From Adiantum capillus-veneris (Eukaryota; Streptophyta; Polypodiopsida; Polypodiales; Pteridaceae): a DNA stretch of 62,000 nucleotides. The notes below the pieces were generated by a model that saw only the letters and a program-made list of their open reading frames with translations, was not told the origin of the DNA and did no database searches. Position 1 is the first letter of the stretch. Every line of letters starts with the position of its first letter. The stretch is taken from assembly GCA_014529385.2 (NCBI GenBank), contig CM043952.1:154083557-154145556 (forward strand), written 5' to 3'. Made by a program: the position numbers and the translations under genes. Shown here piece after piece: positions 1 to 9,574 of this stretch.

Positions 1-587
1 GAGATTAATGCAACCAATGAAGTTTTCAAATGTGCTATAGATGAATAGCAATGCGTCTAAGTTTGGGTTTATCAAAGGAAGGTCAATTTACGATAACATC
101 CTGATAGCTATGGTCGGGTTGTCTCACCTCTTTAAGGAGAGCCCGACTATTAGCAGCCTTGTAGAGAAAATTTTCTTCAAGGACAATTTGTTTCTTAGAG
201 GGAAAGACAAACTCTACTGGTTTGCAACTAATAGTTATATTTTGCTACTTTAAGCAAATTTGGAAGGCTAGAAATTGTTGGATGTTTGAGAATGCTTCTG
301 TAATTGCTAGCAGAGTATGTTGAAGAAAGCAACGAATGAATTGTAGCCTTTGGCAAAAGGAAGGACTCGGATGAGTGGGTGTGGGCCACCTCGACTGTAC
401 TGATGGGCTTGAGATGACCTAGTCATGGGTAGTAGGTTGCCTCTTTATGATGCTTGGGACTGTGTTGACGTAATATGATATCCCTCAAGGCTCTTCACGA
501 GCTTGAGGTCTTTCTGTACACCCTTTATGTAATTTAATACATCCACTCACTATTGTGAGTTTGTGAGGGGTTTTTTTTGTGGTTTTT
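1..587 (+). mobile_element. L1-like LINE remnant (internally deleted)
   Basis: The first ~90 codons contain GFIKGRSIYDNILIAM, a close match to the conserved 'GF..GRSI.DNILLA' block of plant LINE reverse transcriptase. The rest of the RT is missing. From about 250 the reading passes into IWKARNCWMFENA, typical of the C-terminal zinc-binding domain (zf-RVT) of LINE ORF2. An internal deletion has therefore joined RT to the C-terminus. A 3' tail follows with a small hairpin (CACTCACTATTGTGAGT) and a T/G-rich end. The same 3' tail recurs in inverted orientation near 3925. The copy is dead, and its 5' end lies outside the window. Confidence 0.75.
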
Positions 588-608
588 GGGGGGGGGGGGG
601 GGGGGGGA
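588..608. repeat. poly-G tract (21 bp)
   Basis: Uninterrupted G run directly after the LINE 3' tail. It could be an expanded tail or a simple mononucleotide microsatellite. Its exact length is unreliable in sequencing. Confidence 0.9.
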
Positions 609-750
609 TGTATCTAAATTTTATCCTTTATTCATGTTTGACTCACTAACTGGCATTGGCTTGTGCTCGTTTGTTTGAGCTTCCTAAGTCATGAATGCTA
701 ACTTGTAATTTCTTCTCTTTTAACTTTTATATCCTCTTGTTTTCCCTTAG

Positions 751-1374
751 GATGTGTTTTTTGGAGGCTCGATACATTGGCTACAATAGTGAATGGGCCT
801 TGGTTGAACTCATAAACCATCCAAAGGCGATGGAAAAACTTCATAAGGAGTTGGACAATGTGGTTAGAAAGGCAAGGCTTGTTGAAGAGAGTGACATACC
901 AAATCTAACCCATCGTGTGAATGTGTGATTAAAGAGTATGTGTTTGCATCCGGGTGCTGCGTTTCTCATTCCATGAGAGACTAAGCAAGAATGTATCATT
1001 GGAGGTTTCAAAATTGATCTTGGTACTTGCATATATGTAAATACTTAGGCCATAGATGAGAATTCTTTTGCGTGGGAAGAGTCTCTTAAATTTTCCCAAG
1101 AGAGGTTTGCAAAGAAGAATATTGATTTAAGGGGCCAACATTTTGATTTCTCGCCTTTTGGAATGGGACATAGAAGATGCCCGAGGGTGGTCTTTGGGCA
1201 TCTCCAATGTTCATCTCATGCTTGCAACATTGGTGCAAACTTTCACATAGCACGAGTGAAGGCATCCTTAATATCCCCAAGAAGTTTGGGTTAACTGCTG
1301 ACATGGAAAAACAGTTACAAGCTATTCCGACACCTAGATTGCCTCTACAACTTTATTGCTCGAACCCTCCTTAG
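751..1374 (+). pseudogene. Cytochrome P450 (CYP71-clan, A-type) last-exon pseudogene
   Basis: The segment follows a plausible intron end (TTTCCCTTAG, 741-750) and opens with the I-helix (DVFFGGS then [16 protein letters not shown]). It continues through [23 protein letters not shown] and the heme loop FGMGHRRCPR (Cys codon 1178-1180), and ends with EKQLQAIPTPRLPLQLY and a TAG. In life such an enzyme is an ER-anchored haem-thiolate monooxygenase. The order is right for the C-terminal exon of a plant A-type P450. However, frame shifts after GGS and near 925-945, stops inside the K-helix/PERF region, and loss of the Gly after the haem Cys show it is non-functional. The N-terminal exon is not present upstream and has been replaced by LINE sequence. 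The subfamily cannot be assigned. Confidence 0.85.
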
Positions 1375-1804
1375 AATGATTTCTCATTCACAAAGCAATG
1401 CCTATAAACTTATAGTTATGAGATAATTTTTATTCATAACACCCTATGTTTTTGGAGAGTTTTTCTTTTCTATGATCTGTTTTTTTGCCATATTGTCTAC
1501 ATGAATGTTGGTTTTGGACTTTGAGTTCTGAACGTGACTTCCTTTTAAATTAAATATATTGTTAGTAAGGCACCCACCAATGAGAGGGAGGGGTGTAAGG
1601 TGATCTATCTAGGCATTACTTCAGCTACGTAAAACATTGAGTGGATTTGATGTCATCCAAGAGCTTTAAGGACACTCTTGAGTATCATGATTTGACACCA
1701 CTAAGTTGGTGTTGCAATCCATAAGGGGTACTGCTAGAGGTTTGAATGTGGACATCTAGGGGTGGTGGGGGCCTCCCCAAGGTGTGTCTAGCTTTATTTG
1801 TGTT
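1375..1804. other. No gene seen; probable old LINE 3' sequence on the right
   Basis: AT-rich sequence after the P450 stop. From about 1616 it reads like the host sequence into which the 1816-2715 insertion landed. I see no conserved coding potential. Confidence 0.5.
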
Positions 1805-1815
1805 GCCTTGTAAAG

Positions 1816-2715
1816 GTTTTTTTTTTTTTTTTTTGGGCCAAAACCCACAATAGGTGGGTGGAAAGATTATATTAAGAAAACCAAAAAAGTACATCATCGG
1901 ACCACCAACCAAGACAGACCATATCAAAGACCCAAGGTACATCGGCTAACAAGGGGAGCCACCCCATCACATCACAACAGAACTGACTATCAAGCAAAGG
2001 GCAAAGAGAAGAGCTTACAACTGCAAAAGGGCGGAGTCCTAGTCTCCATCACCAAAGGCCGGTAGGGGTTGCCACCATGAGACTCCCACTACCATCGGAA
2101 GACACCACGACTCCGATCGCCAGACCAACATATTCCAAACCCCAAAAAAGATGCCATCAAGTCGCAACCAGCAGATCGAACCCTCACGAGCCCACAAGAT
2201 CAAGGCCCACAACCAAAACTCCCACATCTGACAAGCGACACAATACATACATCGAGTGCACCATCCCGAGCCATGGCACGACCATCACAGATGACCACCA
2301 ACCTGTCAGTGGCACCGAAAAGAAGCCAGGTGAACAACACCAAGCCATGAACCCACACAACATCTTTGCAAGACCTCTCCAACCAAACCTTGCGAACAAT
2401 TTGCCCCTGCAAGAGGGACAGGCAACTGCACAACCCGATATAAAAATATGAGCTTCACCTGAGCCACCCCATTCTGCGAGGCCGGGCAGAAGCAGTCGAA
2501 GCCTCCATCTTCGAAGCCTTCCTGCTCCCGAACCCAAGGAACCCCAGCTCGGCAGACCCCGAACATGCAGGTCATTCAACGCTTTGCAAGCATGCATCAC
2601 CAAGCCCCCAGACAACCCACCTAAGGGCCCCCCAACCCACGCGGCATTGTTGGAGCTGCTCGACATAACGCACAAGCAAAACAGGGAGGCATCCAAATCC
2701 TAGCTCATCGGACAA
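1816..2715 (-). mobile_element. Non-LTR retrotransposon insertion (5'-truncated or non-autonomous) with 11-bp TSD
   Basis: A ~900-bp unit is flanked by perfect copies of GCCTTGTAAAG at 1805-1815 and 2716-2726. Its left edge is an 18-bp T run, which is the poly-A tail read on the minus strand. The 3' end before the tail is CCCACCTATTGTGGG followed by TTTTGGCCC, a short hairpin shared with the element at 3262-3843. The TSD plus poly-A tail shows target-primed insertion on the minus strand. The 170-codon open frame on the minus strand (2184-2696) matches no protein I know. The body may be a LINE 5'-truncated within a GC-rich region, or a non-autonomous passenger using LINE machinery. Confidence 0.8.
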
Positions 2716-2726
2716 GCCTTGTAAAG

Positions 2727-2850
2727 TTAAGGCTCTTTGTAAAAAAGCCTAATGTTTTTTGTTAACTTGAGTCTCATGGCATTGTGAGAAGTTGTACTGT
2801 GTAGCTATTTTTTAATATAAATATGCTCACATAATGTGAGCATATTTATG
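2727..2850 (+). mobile_element. 3' end of an older LINE, interrupted by the preceding insertion
   Basis: The sequence resumes after the TSD and ends in a hairpin (ATGCTCACATAATGTGAGCAT). Its organisation resembles the LINE 3' ends at 480-587 and (inverted) 3925-4000: a Thr/Leu-poor T-rich stretch, then a CTCAC/GTGAG stem. The 1816-2715 unit therefore inserted into a pre-existing LINE tail. I see no coding capacity here. Confidence 0.45.
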
Positions 2851-3261
2851 CTACCTTACTCGCTCTTCTTTGCAAAAATTTAAAGGTATTTCTAATGGCT
2901 TCAAAAAAATTAAAAGATATTTCGAATTTAAAGATTTTTTCAACAACAATAAAAAATAATACGTTAATTTGTAGCATGCAACAACGAACAATGATGAAGC
3001 ACATAGAGTTGCAACAATATCAATTGGACAAGAGAAGAACACACACATAAAGTTGACTTTTCAACTTTATCTTCCAACTTTCTCTTCCCTTTCATTTCCT
3101 AAACTCACCCTTCACTCACACATTTAAATAGTTTTTGAAAAGACTTTTCTGAAATTGGGGAGACCTAAATTACCTACTGTGAGCGTTGCTATAAAAAAAA
3201 GAAAGAAAGACATACATAGTAAAGTATAGACTTGCCCTACCCGTACACATCCACACATTGC
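2851..3261. other. No gene seen
   Basis: AT-rich spacer ending in the TSD CACATTGC of the next insertion. No conserved frame, RNA gene or repeat stands out. Confidence 0.6.
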
Positions 3262-3843
3262 TTTTTTTTTTTTTTTTTTTGGGGCACAACCCACCCTAGG
3301 TGAGTTAAAAAAATATTAAGAAATAACCAAAATATTTACATGAGTAGTGCATGCACAGACAAAGACCAACCACAAAGTTTGGGGCTTTTAGGGTGAAGGG
3401 GCCAATAAAAAACCACCCCCCTTTAGGAGGACTGTCGGGGCCAGTTTTTTTGTGCACTTTCGGACCCATTGTGAGACACAAATGGGTGAGAGTTAGGGTG
3501 GGCAATGTAGTCAACTTGCAATCGTGGCCATTAGATCTTGGGTTCAAGCTTTGTTGGCACAATGGCTATAAATGCCCCCCCATTCTGGTTTCTTATTTAC
3601 ACCCATTTTTTATACACATAAAAAATGTTGTGCGGTCGTTCTTCGCTTGTATAAATACAACTTGATTCCAAATTTTTGCTGCTGGTAGAGACGATCTTGA
3701 TCTTCATTTTGAGCATCTAAGCACTCGATTCTGTTTAGCGTGCTTTCCGGAGTGTGTGTTTCCTCTTAGGTGGCCTTAAGTTGGCCCCTTTACCCTATAG
3801 GGAGCCCTAACCTGCTACAAAGATCACTAGAGTTCCAATCGCC
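3262..3843 (-). mobile_element. Short non-LTR insertion with TSD (CACATTGC...)
   Basis: A T run (poly-A of a minus-strand element) starts at 3262. The motif CACATTGC followed by Ts occurs just before it (3254-3261) and again after the element (3844-3851), giving a TSD of at least 8 bp. The 3' end on the minus strand (AACTCACCTAGGGTGGGTT, then GTGCCCC and As) matches the tail of the 1816-2715 element, including the upstream TTCTTAATAT block. Its length (~580 bp) fits a 5'-truncated or SINE-like member of the same family. It holds no recognisable protein. Confidence 0.7.
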
Positions 3844-3916
3844 CACATTGCTTTTCTAACTTAGTATTCCAACATCTTTGGCTCTATTGATTTAACTTGC
3901 CTTTTTGTGTTAGTTG

Positions 3917-5400
3917 CATTTTCTTTTTTTGGGTCAAACTCACAAGTGTGAGTGGGTGAATCTATTAGAATATTGACAAAATGTACAAAGCATGCTCAAG
4001 CTTGTAAAGAGCCTTGAGGTATCTATCGACCTTTCCAAAATACAAAGGGCAGCCCTACGCTAGCCAACAAGCCAATATCACCCATCCATCAAGATGGGGG
4101 GATATGCCGATTCCACTTTTTTGAGGTTCTCCTGTTTCCAAGGGCAAAAATCATTTCCCTGATTTCCTAGATAATCTCCATGAAGCTCGCTATTGAGTAG
4201 TCATTTTTGAATACTTGTCGGTTCCTAGCCTTCCAAACATGCTAAAAATAGCAAAATCTAATTGTTTGTGTGTAGATTGGTATCTTCCAAGTCCTTTAGA
4301 CCCTTTTGCATAACTTTCCTACTAGGTCACAGATCATTGGGCGTCCCTTGAATAAGTGAGAGAGGTCTTCTGTTCATAGAGCCCCCCATAATACCTTGCA
4401 TGAGAATACCTTCATCGAAGATGGCCACTGGGGATTCCATATGTTGTTTGTAATCGTCACCCATTTTGCTTTCGTCCATTGCAAGCCCCATTGTTTGTTA
4501 AGGGGGGAGAACCAATCAGTCTTGAGCATTATAGTGTAGTATATGATCTTGGTTTGTGGATTATAGAAATGCCTATGTTTGGGTCATCTCTTGGCTTTCC
4601 ACTCAAAGTTTTCCTCGCAAATAGCAAATAGGCATCACATGCTTTCCCAACCCTTCAATGACCCTATTCACCAACAGTCTTTCAATGTCAATTAAGTGAA
4701 ATTGGGTAGCCAGTTAGTCTGCTTCTCTCCAACACTTATTGTTGACATCTTAGAAATAGGCCAACCATCAAAGATCTTTGTTATTCACCTTTGGGGCTAT
4801 TCCCTCTAATATGAGTTAAAGGGTGTGGCTCCTACTTTGGATAGCCATGGGGACCAGTTTGTTATGGAAATTTGAAAATATTTGGTTAACTCTCCCCGGC
4901 CTCCGTTGCTTTGTTGCATTTGCGGACTAACTCCCCGGTTGTGCCACCTAAAGCTAGACCATTTCGAGGCTAGTGATTTGTCATGAGCTTCAATCCCTTT
5001 CCACTACCCCCCTTGGGAGACAAGCTTAGTTTTGTCCATCATATCATTCGTCATAATAGCCCATGCCTGGTCCTGCTTAGCGAATGATACCACAAATTTG
5101 GCGCATTGGGCTTTTGCATGAACAATAGGGTTGAGTATCTCGATACCTCCTTGCTCCATTGCCCCAACGATATTCTCCCATTTGGCTCATTGCCATGGCA
5201 ATGAATCTCTAGTGTTTTTTTTCCACAAGAATCTTTTTACTGGTTTCAAGAATTATTTCCAATTGCACTTGGCCATATTTAGGATCGGGCCAGTGAAGGC
5301 AATATATGGGAGCATGAACAAATTGATCACGTGAACCCTGCTCGGAATGTGTTTGTTGCATGTTAGCATCCACAAAATTCATGGTGTAAGAGCTCATTTA
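3917..5400 (-). mobile_element. LINE ORF2 C-terminal remnant
   Basis: Read on the minus strand, the block contains WENIVGAMEQGGIEILNP, which resembles the post-RT 'W..+..PK.EGGLGI.' region of LINE ORF2. Farther along is HVWKARNRQVFKN, the zf-RVT region homologous to IWKARNCWMFENA at 250-290. It ends at the left with CACTCACACTTGTGAGT, GGCCC-like sequence and a short A-tail (T run 3923-3929). Stops and frame changes are frequent. Target duplications could not be defined: GTTGCAT occurs near both edges but is too short to rely on. Confidence 0.7.
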
Positions 5401-5438
5401 TGAGAATTCAAGACAATAGTAGCCATGACCTGAGAGAA

Positions 5439-5469
<31 letters not shown>
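5439..5469. repeat. poly-G/C tract (31 bp)
   Basis: Uninterrupted G run on the plus strand at the 3' end of the SINE. It is likely length-variable. Confidence 0.95.
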
Positions 5470-5471
<2 letters not shown>

Positions 5472-5658
5472 GGGGTGCTAGGAGATCAACGGACGGGAAG
5501 TCCATGCACAAAGGACGAGGTGGATTAAACCCAGACAACCCAAAAATCGGGGTGAAATTAAACCCGGGCATTGCAAAAAATGGATTGTCCATCACCCAGT
5601 TTTGAACCCAGAACCGCATAGCAGGGGTTTTGTGAAACATGGGCTAGCCATCTCACCC
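5439..5658 (-). mobile_element. tRNA-derived SINE with poly-C tail
   Basis: On the minus strand the unit starts GGGTGAGATGGCTAGCCCA. The RNA polymerase III A box is TGGCTAGCCCA (plus coordinates 5640-5650) and the B box is GGTTCAAAACT (5598-5608). The box starts are 42 bp apart, the spacing found in tRNA genes. There is no tRNA cloverleaf or mature 3' end, so this is a SINE head, not a tRNA gene. The unique body is followed by a 31-bp poly-C (G on the plus strand, 5439-5469). No clear target duplication is seen, perhaps because the tail expanded. Confidence 0.6.
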
Positions 5659-5749
5659 ACACACACATGTTGTACCCCTGTCCATTTTTTTTGCCATTTA
5701 TTGTAATCTAACATGCATTGGCCGAGTTTAAGGGGTTTAATTTGTGGTT

Positions 5750-5982
5750 CACTATAACATATGCGCGGTATTATCGCTCACATTATCGCAAAAAAACAAA
5801 CAAACTTGAAATATAAAAATTCCCGTATGCGGAAAATACTGCGGCAAAGTTTGCGGTAATGGTCTAGCGGTAACATCCGCGGTAATGGCTGCGGCAATAT
5901 TTTCGCGAACATTACCGCGACTGTTGCTGCACAAATACCCGCAAACATTACCGCGACTGAATTATCGCAAGCATTACCGCGG
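5750..5982. repeat. Left TIR and subterminal repeat block
   Basis: After the terminal CACTAT come about a dozen short motifs related to GCGGTAAT or its complement ATTACCGC, in both orientations. In En/Spm such subterminal motifs are bound by TNPA. The motif here is specific to this element and recurs at the right end and at 9786-9854. Confidence 0.85.
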
Positions 5983-6004
5983 AGGGATTTATTATAAAAA
6001 AAAC

Positions 6005-6052
6005 AGATGACCGTTTGGATTGTCCTTTGCAGAACCATCCAAAAGGTCATCT
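6005..6052. other. Strong stem-loop just inside the left subterminal block
   Basis: AGATGACCGTTTGGAT (6005-6020) pairs with ATCCAAAAGGTCATCT (6037-6052) in 15 of 16 positions around a 16-nt loop, and a T run follows. It lies beyond the 3' end of the minus-strand gene. A role in transcript 3'-end formation or in transposon end structure is possible but unproven. Confidence 0.7.
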
Positions 6053-6124
6053 ATTTTTTTATTTATTTTAGTTATTTTACAAAATTATTATTAATTACAA
6101 CAAAATATCACAATTGGACAATAC

Positions 6125-6313
6125 ATTGAGCCAAAAAAAGATTGATAATTTCATTTACATAAGTGGAATTACAATTGGGGGAGGTATTGAGCCAAAAAAT
6201 GATAGGTATTGCATTTACATAAAGGGCAAAAAGAACCCGCATGTACAAAATAGAGTATGGTCATGTGGGATAGGGCAAACGGGCCCGCGTATACAAAATA
6301 GAGGATGCTCATG
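6125..6313. repeat. Two pairs of short direct repeats
   Basis: ATTGAGCCAAAAAA...CATTTACATAA occurs twice about 62 bp apart (6125 and 6187). GTACAAAATAGAGTATG and TATACAAAATAGAGGATG occur about 48 bp apart (6242 and 6290). They lie in the 3' untranslated part of the minus-strand CACTA gene and overlap its last codons. Confidence 0.55.
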
Positions 6314-7791
6314 GAGGAGTTGGCGGCATTTCACGTGGAACTCCTTGACTCTGGAAAACCATAAAAAAGAAACAATTAACACTTTGTTATTTAATATTTG
6401 ATATAAAATCAACAATTTGATTATTTAGATAAGATTAAACTTACATGTTGCAGACTTCTGCACGCATTTTCGAACTCCTCTCGAGAGATCATTTGATTTT
6501 CAAACAACCAACACCAAGTTTGATACTCGGTATGGTTCTCTCTATATCTCTGCACATCTCTGGTCGGGCGACTCATGGTAATGTTATACTGACAAAAAAT
6601 AGTAACCAATTAATTAAATGAAAAACATTAGATTTTTTACAATAAAACTAATATTTTTACTTACATATTTGTCTTTCCAAGCCGTTTTTACTCCCGAACC
6701 ATAATGTGTAGGAGTCTGATGGGATCTGGCCTCAACTTGACGCATATACATCCTCGCACCCATTGCCCTTTCGTCCTCTTTCTCGCCCATAGCGGTCTCC
6801 CACTCCACATCATGGACATTTCCTGGCCGATAGCTATGCTCTGGAGACTCCATTGTCTTCTTTACCGCTCTCCTCACACTAGATTTTTTGTTCTTCAAAA
6901 ATGTTTTGACATGCTCTTGCAACCATTGCCTTGAGAATTGTTGCCCCTCATGGTTGGGGAAACGCATGTGCATGATTGTCTCTATATATGTGAGGTTGTA
7001 GGGATCTTGCTGATCAAATTTGAGAAAAAAAGTGATATATGTGGAGTGAATTAATTGGTTGACGTGTGTGCGGAATCTCCTGCCCTGTGCTGTCCCGAGA
7101 TCCACCATACCTCCTCTATGAACCTGGTAGTATAACCCGCGAGCATCTGGTGAAGGCATGTCATGGTCCTCATCTTCTGCTAGAGCAAGGAGCGGTGACT
7201 ATGGAGGAGAATCTATAGTACTTCCCCCCCCCCAAAACAACAACTAGCTCCGCTCCCTCGTCGAGATCGACCGGCGCTAGCGCGCGAGCTGCCCTGACGC
7301 TGACTGCTAGAAGAGCGCCGATGTGAATCTGGGGCAGAAGGTTGGATAGGTGATAGATAGGTGGATGCCCGTGGCGTCGGACCCTGTGGCGTCGCACCCA
7401 ACGGCGTCGGACCCTGGGGCGTTGGACCCTGTGAAGGAAAAGTTGAACCTGGAGCTGTAGCTGGAAAACTCTGCAGGTATGGAGTGCCACCAGTCGGAGT
7501 AGAGACCTCTGATAATCCAAAAGCTGCTAGCTGCGCCGGTGAATAGCGCTGCGTAAGGGTCTGTTGTGAACCTAACCACTCAGCCCGAAGACGCAATGCC
7601 CTCTCCACATCTGGATCGATAACAGGTACAGTAGTGGACCCACCTAGAGCGTCCCGAAACCAGCCGAACCCTGATGATGATTGCTGAGGCGACGGCTATG
7701 AATGATAGGCAAAGAGAGAGTCGGGATATGACATCCCGTCTGCCATGAAATCCTCAATGCTGCGAAAGCGTGGTGTGGAAGAAGAAGACAT
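6309..7791 (-). pseudogene. CACTA second gene (TNPA-position protein), 3 coding exons, broken
   Basis: Coding exons on the minus strand fit at 7791-6665, 6588-6445 and 6350-6309. The junctions are ...KDKY|YNIT... and ...SLQH|SQGV..., each with GTAAGT donors, AG acceptors and phase 0, ending PPTPP-stop. The start is MSSSSTPRFRSIEDFMADG. The N-terminal third is rich in S, P, T and Q with GPTPQGPTP-like repeats. A basic helical core follows (RRFRTHVNQL... NKKSSVRRAVKKTMESPEHS) and then a short tail (WCWLFENQMISREEFE). Position and strand fit the second protein of CACTA elements, the terminal-repeat-binding partner of TNPD. I cannot match it to a named domain. Damage: a TAG in codon ~33, a 10-G tract (7224-7233) that shifts frame by two, and a TAG soon after. 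Confidence 0.65.
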
Positions 7792-7889
7792 GGTCTACAT
7801 TTATTACAACAAAGATTAAACTAGGGTATAAAATTTGAATATATGATTAAAAATTTACACATTGATTTTTTTCAAACATTGGATTTTTT

Positions 7890-7919
7890 AACATTGGATT
7901 CTCTATAGTATCCAATGTT
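7890..7919. promoter_or_regulatory. CCAAT-containing inverted repeat upstream of the transposase TATA box
   Basis: AACATTGGAT (7890-7899) and ATCCAATGTT (7910-7919) form a 10-bp inverted repeat. ATTGGAT/ATCCAAT copies also lie on either side (7875-7950). CCAAT boxes 30-90 bp upstream of a TATA box are plausible promoter elements. Function is inferred only. Confidence 0.4.
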
Positions 7920-7963
7920 GAAAGAATCCAATGTGGAAAGAATCCAATTGTGTGTCTACAGGC

Positions 7964-7971
7964 TATAAAAG
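7964..7971 (+). promoter_or_regulatory. TATA box for the plus-strand transposase gene
   Basis: TATAAAAG lies 78 bp before the proposed initiator ATG at 8042. A transcript start near 7995 would give a 5' leader of about 45 nt. It supports the exon-1 placement of the transposase gene. Confidence 0.5.
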
Positions 7972-8160
7972 AGTCTTGCAAAGCTTTGAGTGTTAATAAG
8001 ATATTAGTGTGTGTATTGACTAATAAGAGATTATTGTGTTTATGATTAGTGTGACCGATTGCGCGATTACTTGGACGGTCATTGGGGCGGAATACATCAC
8101 CTACGACTTAATCATGGAGGTATGTTTCTGTTTTTGTGTTGATTGTTGTTTAATTTAACA

Positions 8161-9439
8161 TAATTAGTGTGTGTTTTAGTGTTGGCTTGTTTAATTGGCT
8201 TGTGCACACACTAATTAGTGTGTGTTAACATACACTAATTAGTGTGTGCATTGGCTTGTGTAATTTGCTTGTGCACACACTAATTAGTGTGTTTTAACAT
8301 ACACTAATTAGTGTGTGCATTGAATTGTGCACACACTAATTAGTGTGTGTTAACATATATACACTAATTAGTGTGTGCATTGGCTTGTGTAATTGGCTTG
8401 TGCACACACTAATTAGTGTATGTTAATGCACACACTAATTAGTGTGTGCATTGGCTTGTGTAATTGGCTTGTGCACACACTAATTAGTGTGTTTTAACAT
8501 ACACTAATTAGTGTGTGCATTAGATTGTGCACACACTAATTAGTGTGTGTTAACATACACTAATTAGTGTGTGCATTGGCTTATGTTAACATACACTAAT
8601 TAGTGTGTTTTAACATACACTAATTAGTGTGTGCACACACTAATTAGTGTGTGCATTGGCTTGTGTAATTGGACTAATCACACACTAATTAGTGTGTGCA
8701 TTGGCCAATGTGATTGGTCAATGCACACACTAATCACACACTAAATAGTGTGTGCATTGACCAATCACATTGGCCAATGTACACACTAATCACACACAAA
8801 TTAGTGTGTGTTAACACATACTAATTAGTGTGTGAATTGGTCAATCCCATTGACCAATGCACACACTAATCACACACTAATTAGTGTGTACATTGACCAA
8901 TCACATTGGCCAATGCACACACTAATCACACACAAATTAGTGTGTGTTAATGAGCACTAATTAGTGTGTGAATTGGCCAATCCCAATTGACCAATGCACA
9001 CACTAATCACACACTAATTAGTGTGTACATTGACCAATCACATTGGCCAATGCACACACTAATCACACACAAATTAGTGTGTGTTAATGAGCACTAATTA
9101 GTGTGTGAATTGGCCAATCCCATTGATCAATGCACACACTAATCACACACTAATTGGTGTGTGCATTGACCAATCACATTGGCCAATGCACACACTAATC
9201 ACACACTAATTAGTGTGTGTTAAACACACACTAATTAGTGTGTGCATGGCCAATCCCAAATTTAACATATTAGGTTATGCAAGTAATAAATTTAACAAAT
9301 TTGATAAATCTAACAAGTTTAGATTTTGCAAGTAACTAATAATTAACAAATTTAAGTTTTGGTGTGTCTTTACTTACACTAATTAGTGTGTGTAATTAGT
9401 GTGTAAAGAACGTACACGTGTACTAATTAGTGTGTGTGT
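8161..9439. repeat. Array of CACTA-bearing palindromes
   Basis: About two dozen copies of a perfect or near-perfect palindrome, CACACACTAATTAGTGTGTG, are spaced 18-60 bp apart by linkers such as GCATTGGCTTGTGTAATTGG and TTAACATA. Each centre reads CACTA-AT-TAGTG, two outward-facing copies of the transposon's terminal pentamer. From 8700 to 9200 the linkers carry CCAATCACATTGG. The array lies in the inferred first introns of both CACTA genes. It has no coding capacity. Confidence 0.95.
8757..9190. repeat. Higher-order tandem repeat, period ~136 bp
   Basis: Within the palindrome array, TTGACCAATCACATTGG (or TTGACCAATCAC) recurs at 8757, 8893, 9030 and 9166, a period of 136-137 bp. Each unit holds two palindromes, an inverted CCAAT pair and an isolated ACACACTAATCACACA segment. 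This indicates recent unequal exchange or replication slippage of a composite unit. Confidence 0.8.
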
Positions 9440-9542
9440 ATGCATGTGTATGAATGTGTGTGCATGCGTGTGTATGCATGTGTGTGCATGCGTGTGTATG
9501 AGTGTATGCATGTGTGTATGCGTGTGTGTGTGTATGCGTGTG
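9423..9542. repeat. TG-rich degenerate microsatellite
   Basis: Alternating GTGTGTGCATGCGTGTGTAT-type repeats. Purine-pyrimidine alternation makes this a potential Z-DNA-forming stretch. It adjoins the palindrome array and looks like its decayed, slipped edge. Confidence 0.8.
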
Positions 9543-9574
9543 AAAAACTCAAAAAACATAACAACAAAACTTAC

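Noticed and set aside
2077-2451. Pro/Thr-rich 124-codon protein on the plus strand
   Set aside because: It is antisense to a minus-strand retroposon with TSD and poly-A tail, and composition follows the GC-rich body. No homology pattern.
3500-3570. Possible plus-strand tRNA/SINE promoter (GGTTCAAGCTT with an upstream TAGTCAACTTG)
   Set aside because: The B box deviates at its last positions, box spacing is only about 33 bp, and the segment lies inside a minus-strand element with a minus-strand tail.
5598-5658. tRNA gene
   Set aside because: A and B boxes are present, but no cloverleaf with acceptor pairing can be drawn and a unique body and C-tail follow. A SINE head is the better reading.
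8161-9439. CRISPR array
   Set aside because: Repeats are palindromic and evenly mixed with related linkers, spacers are not unique or of constant length, and the setting is a plant transposon.
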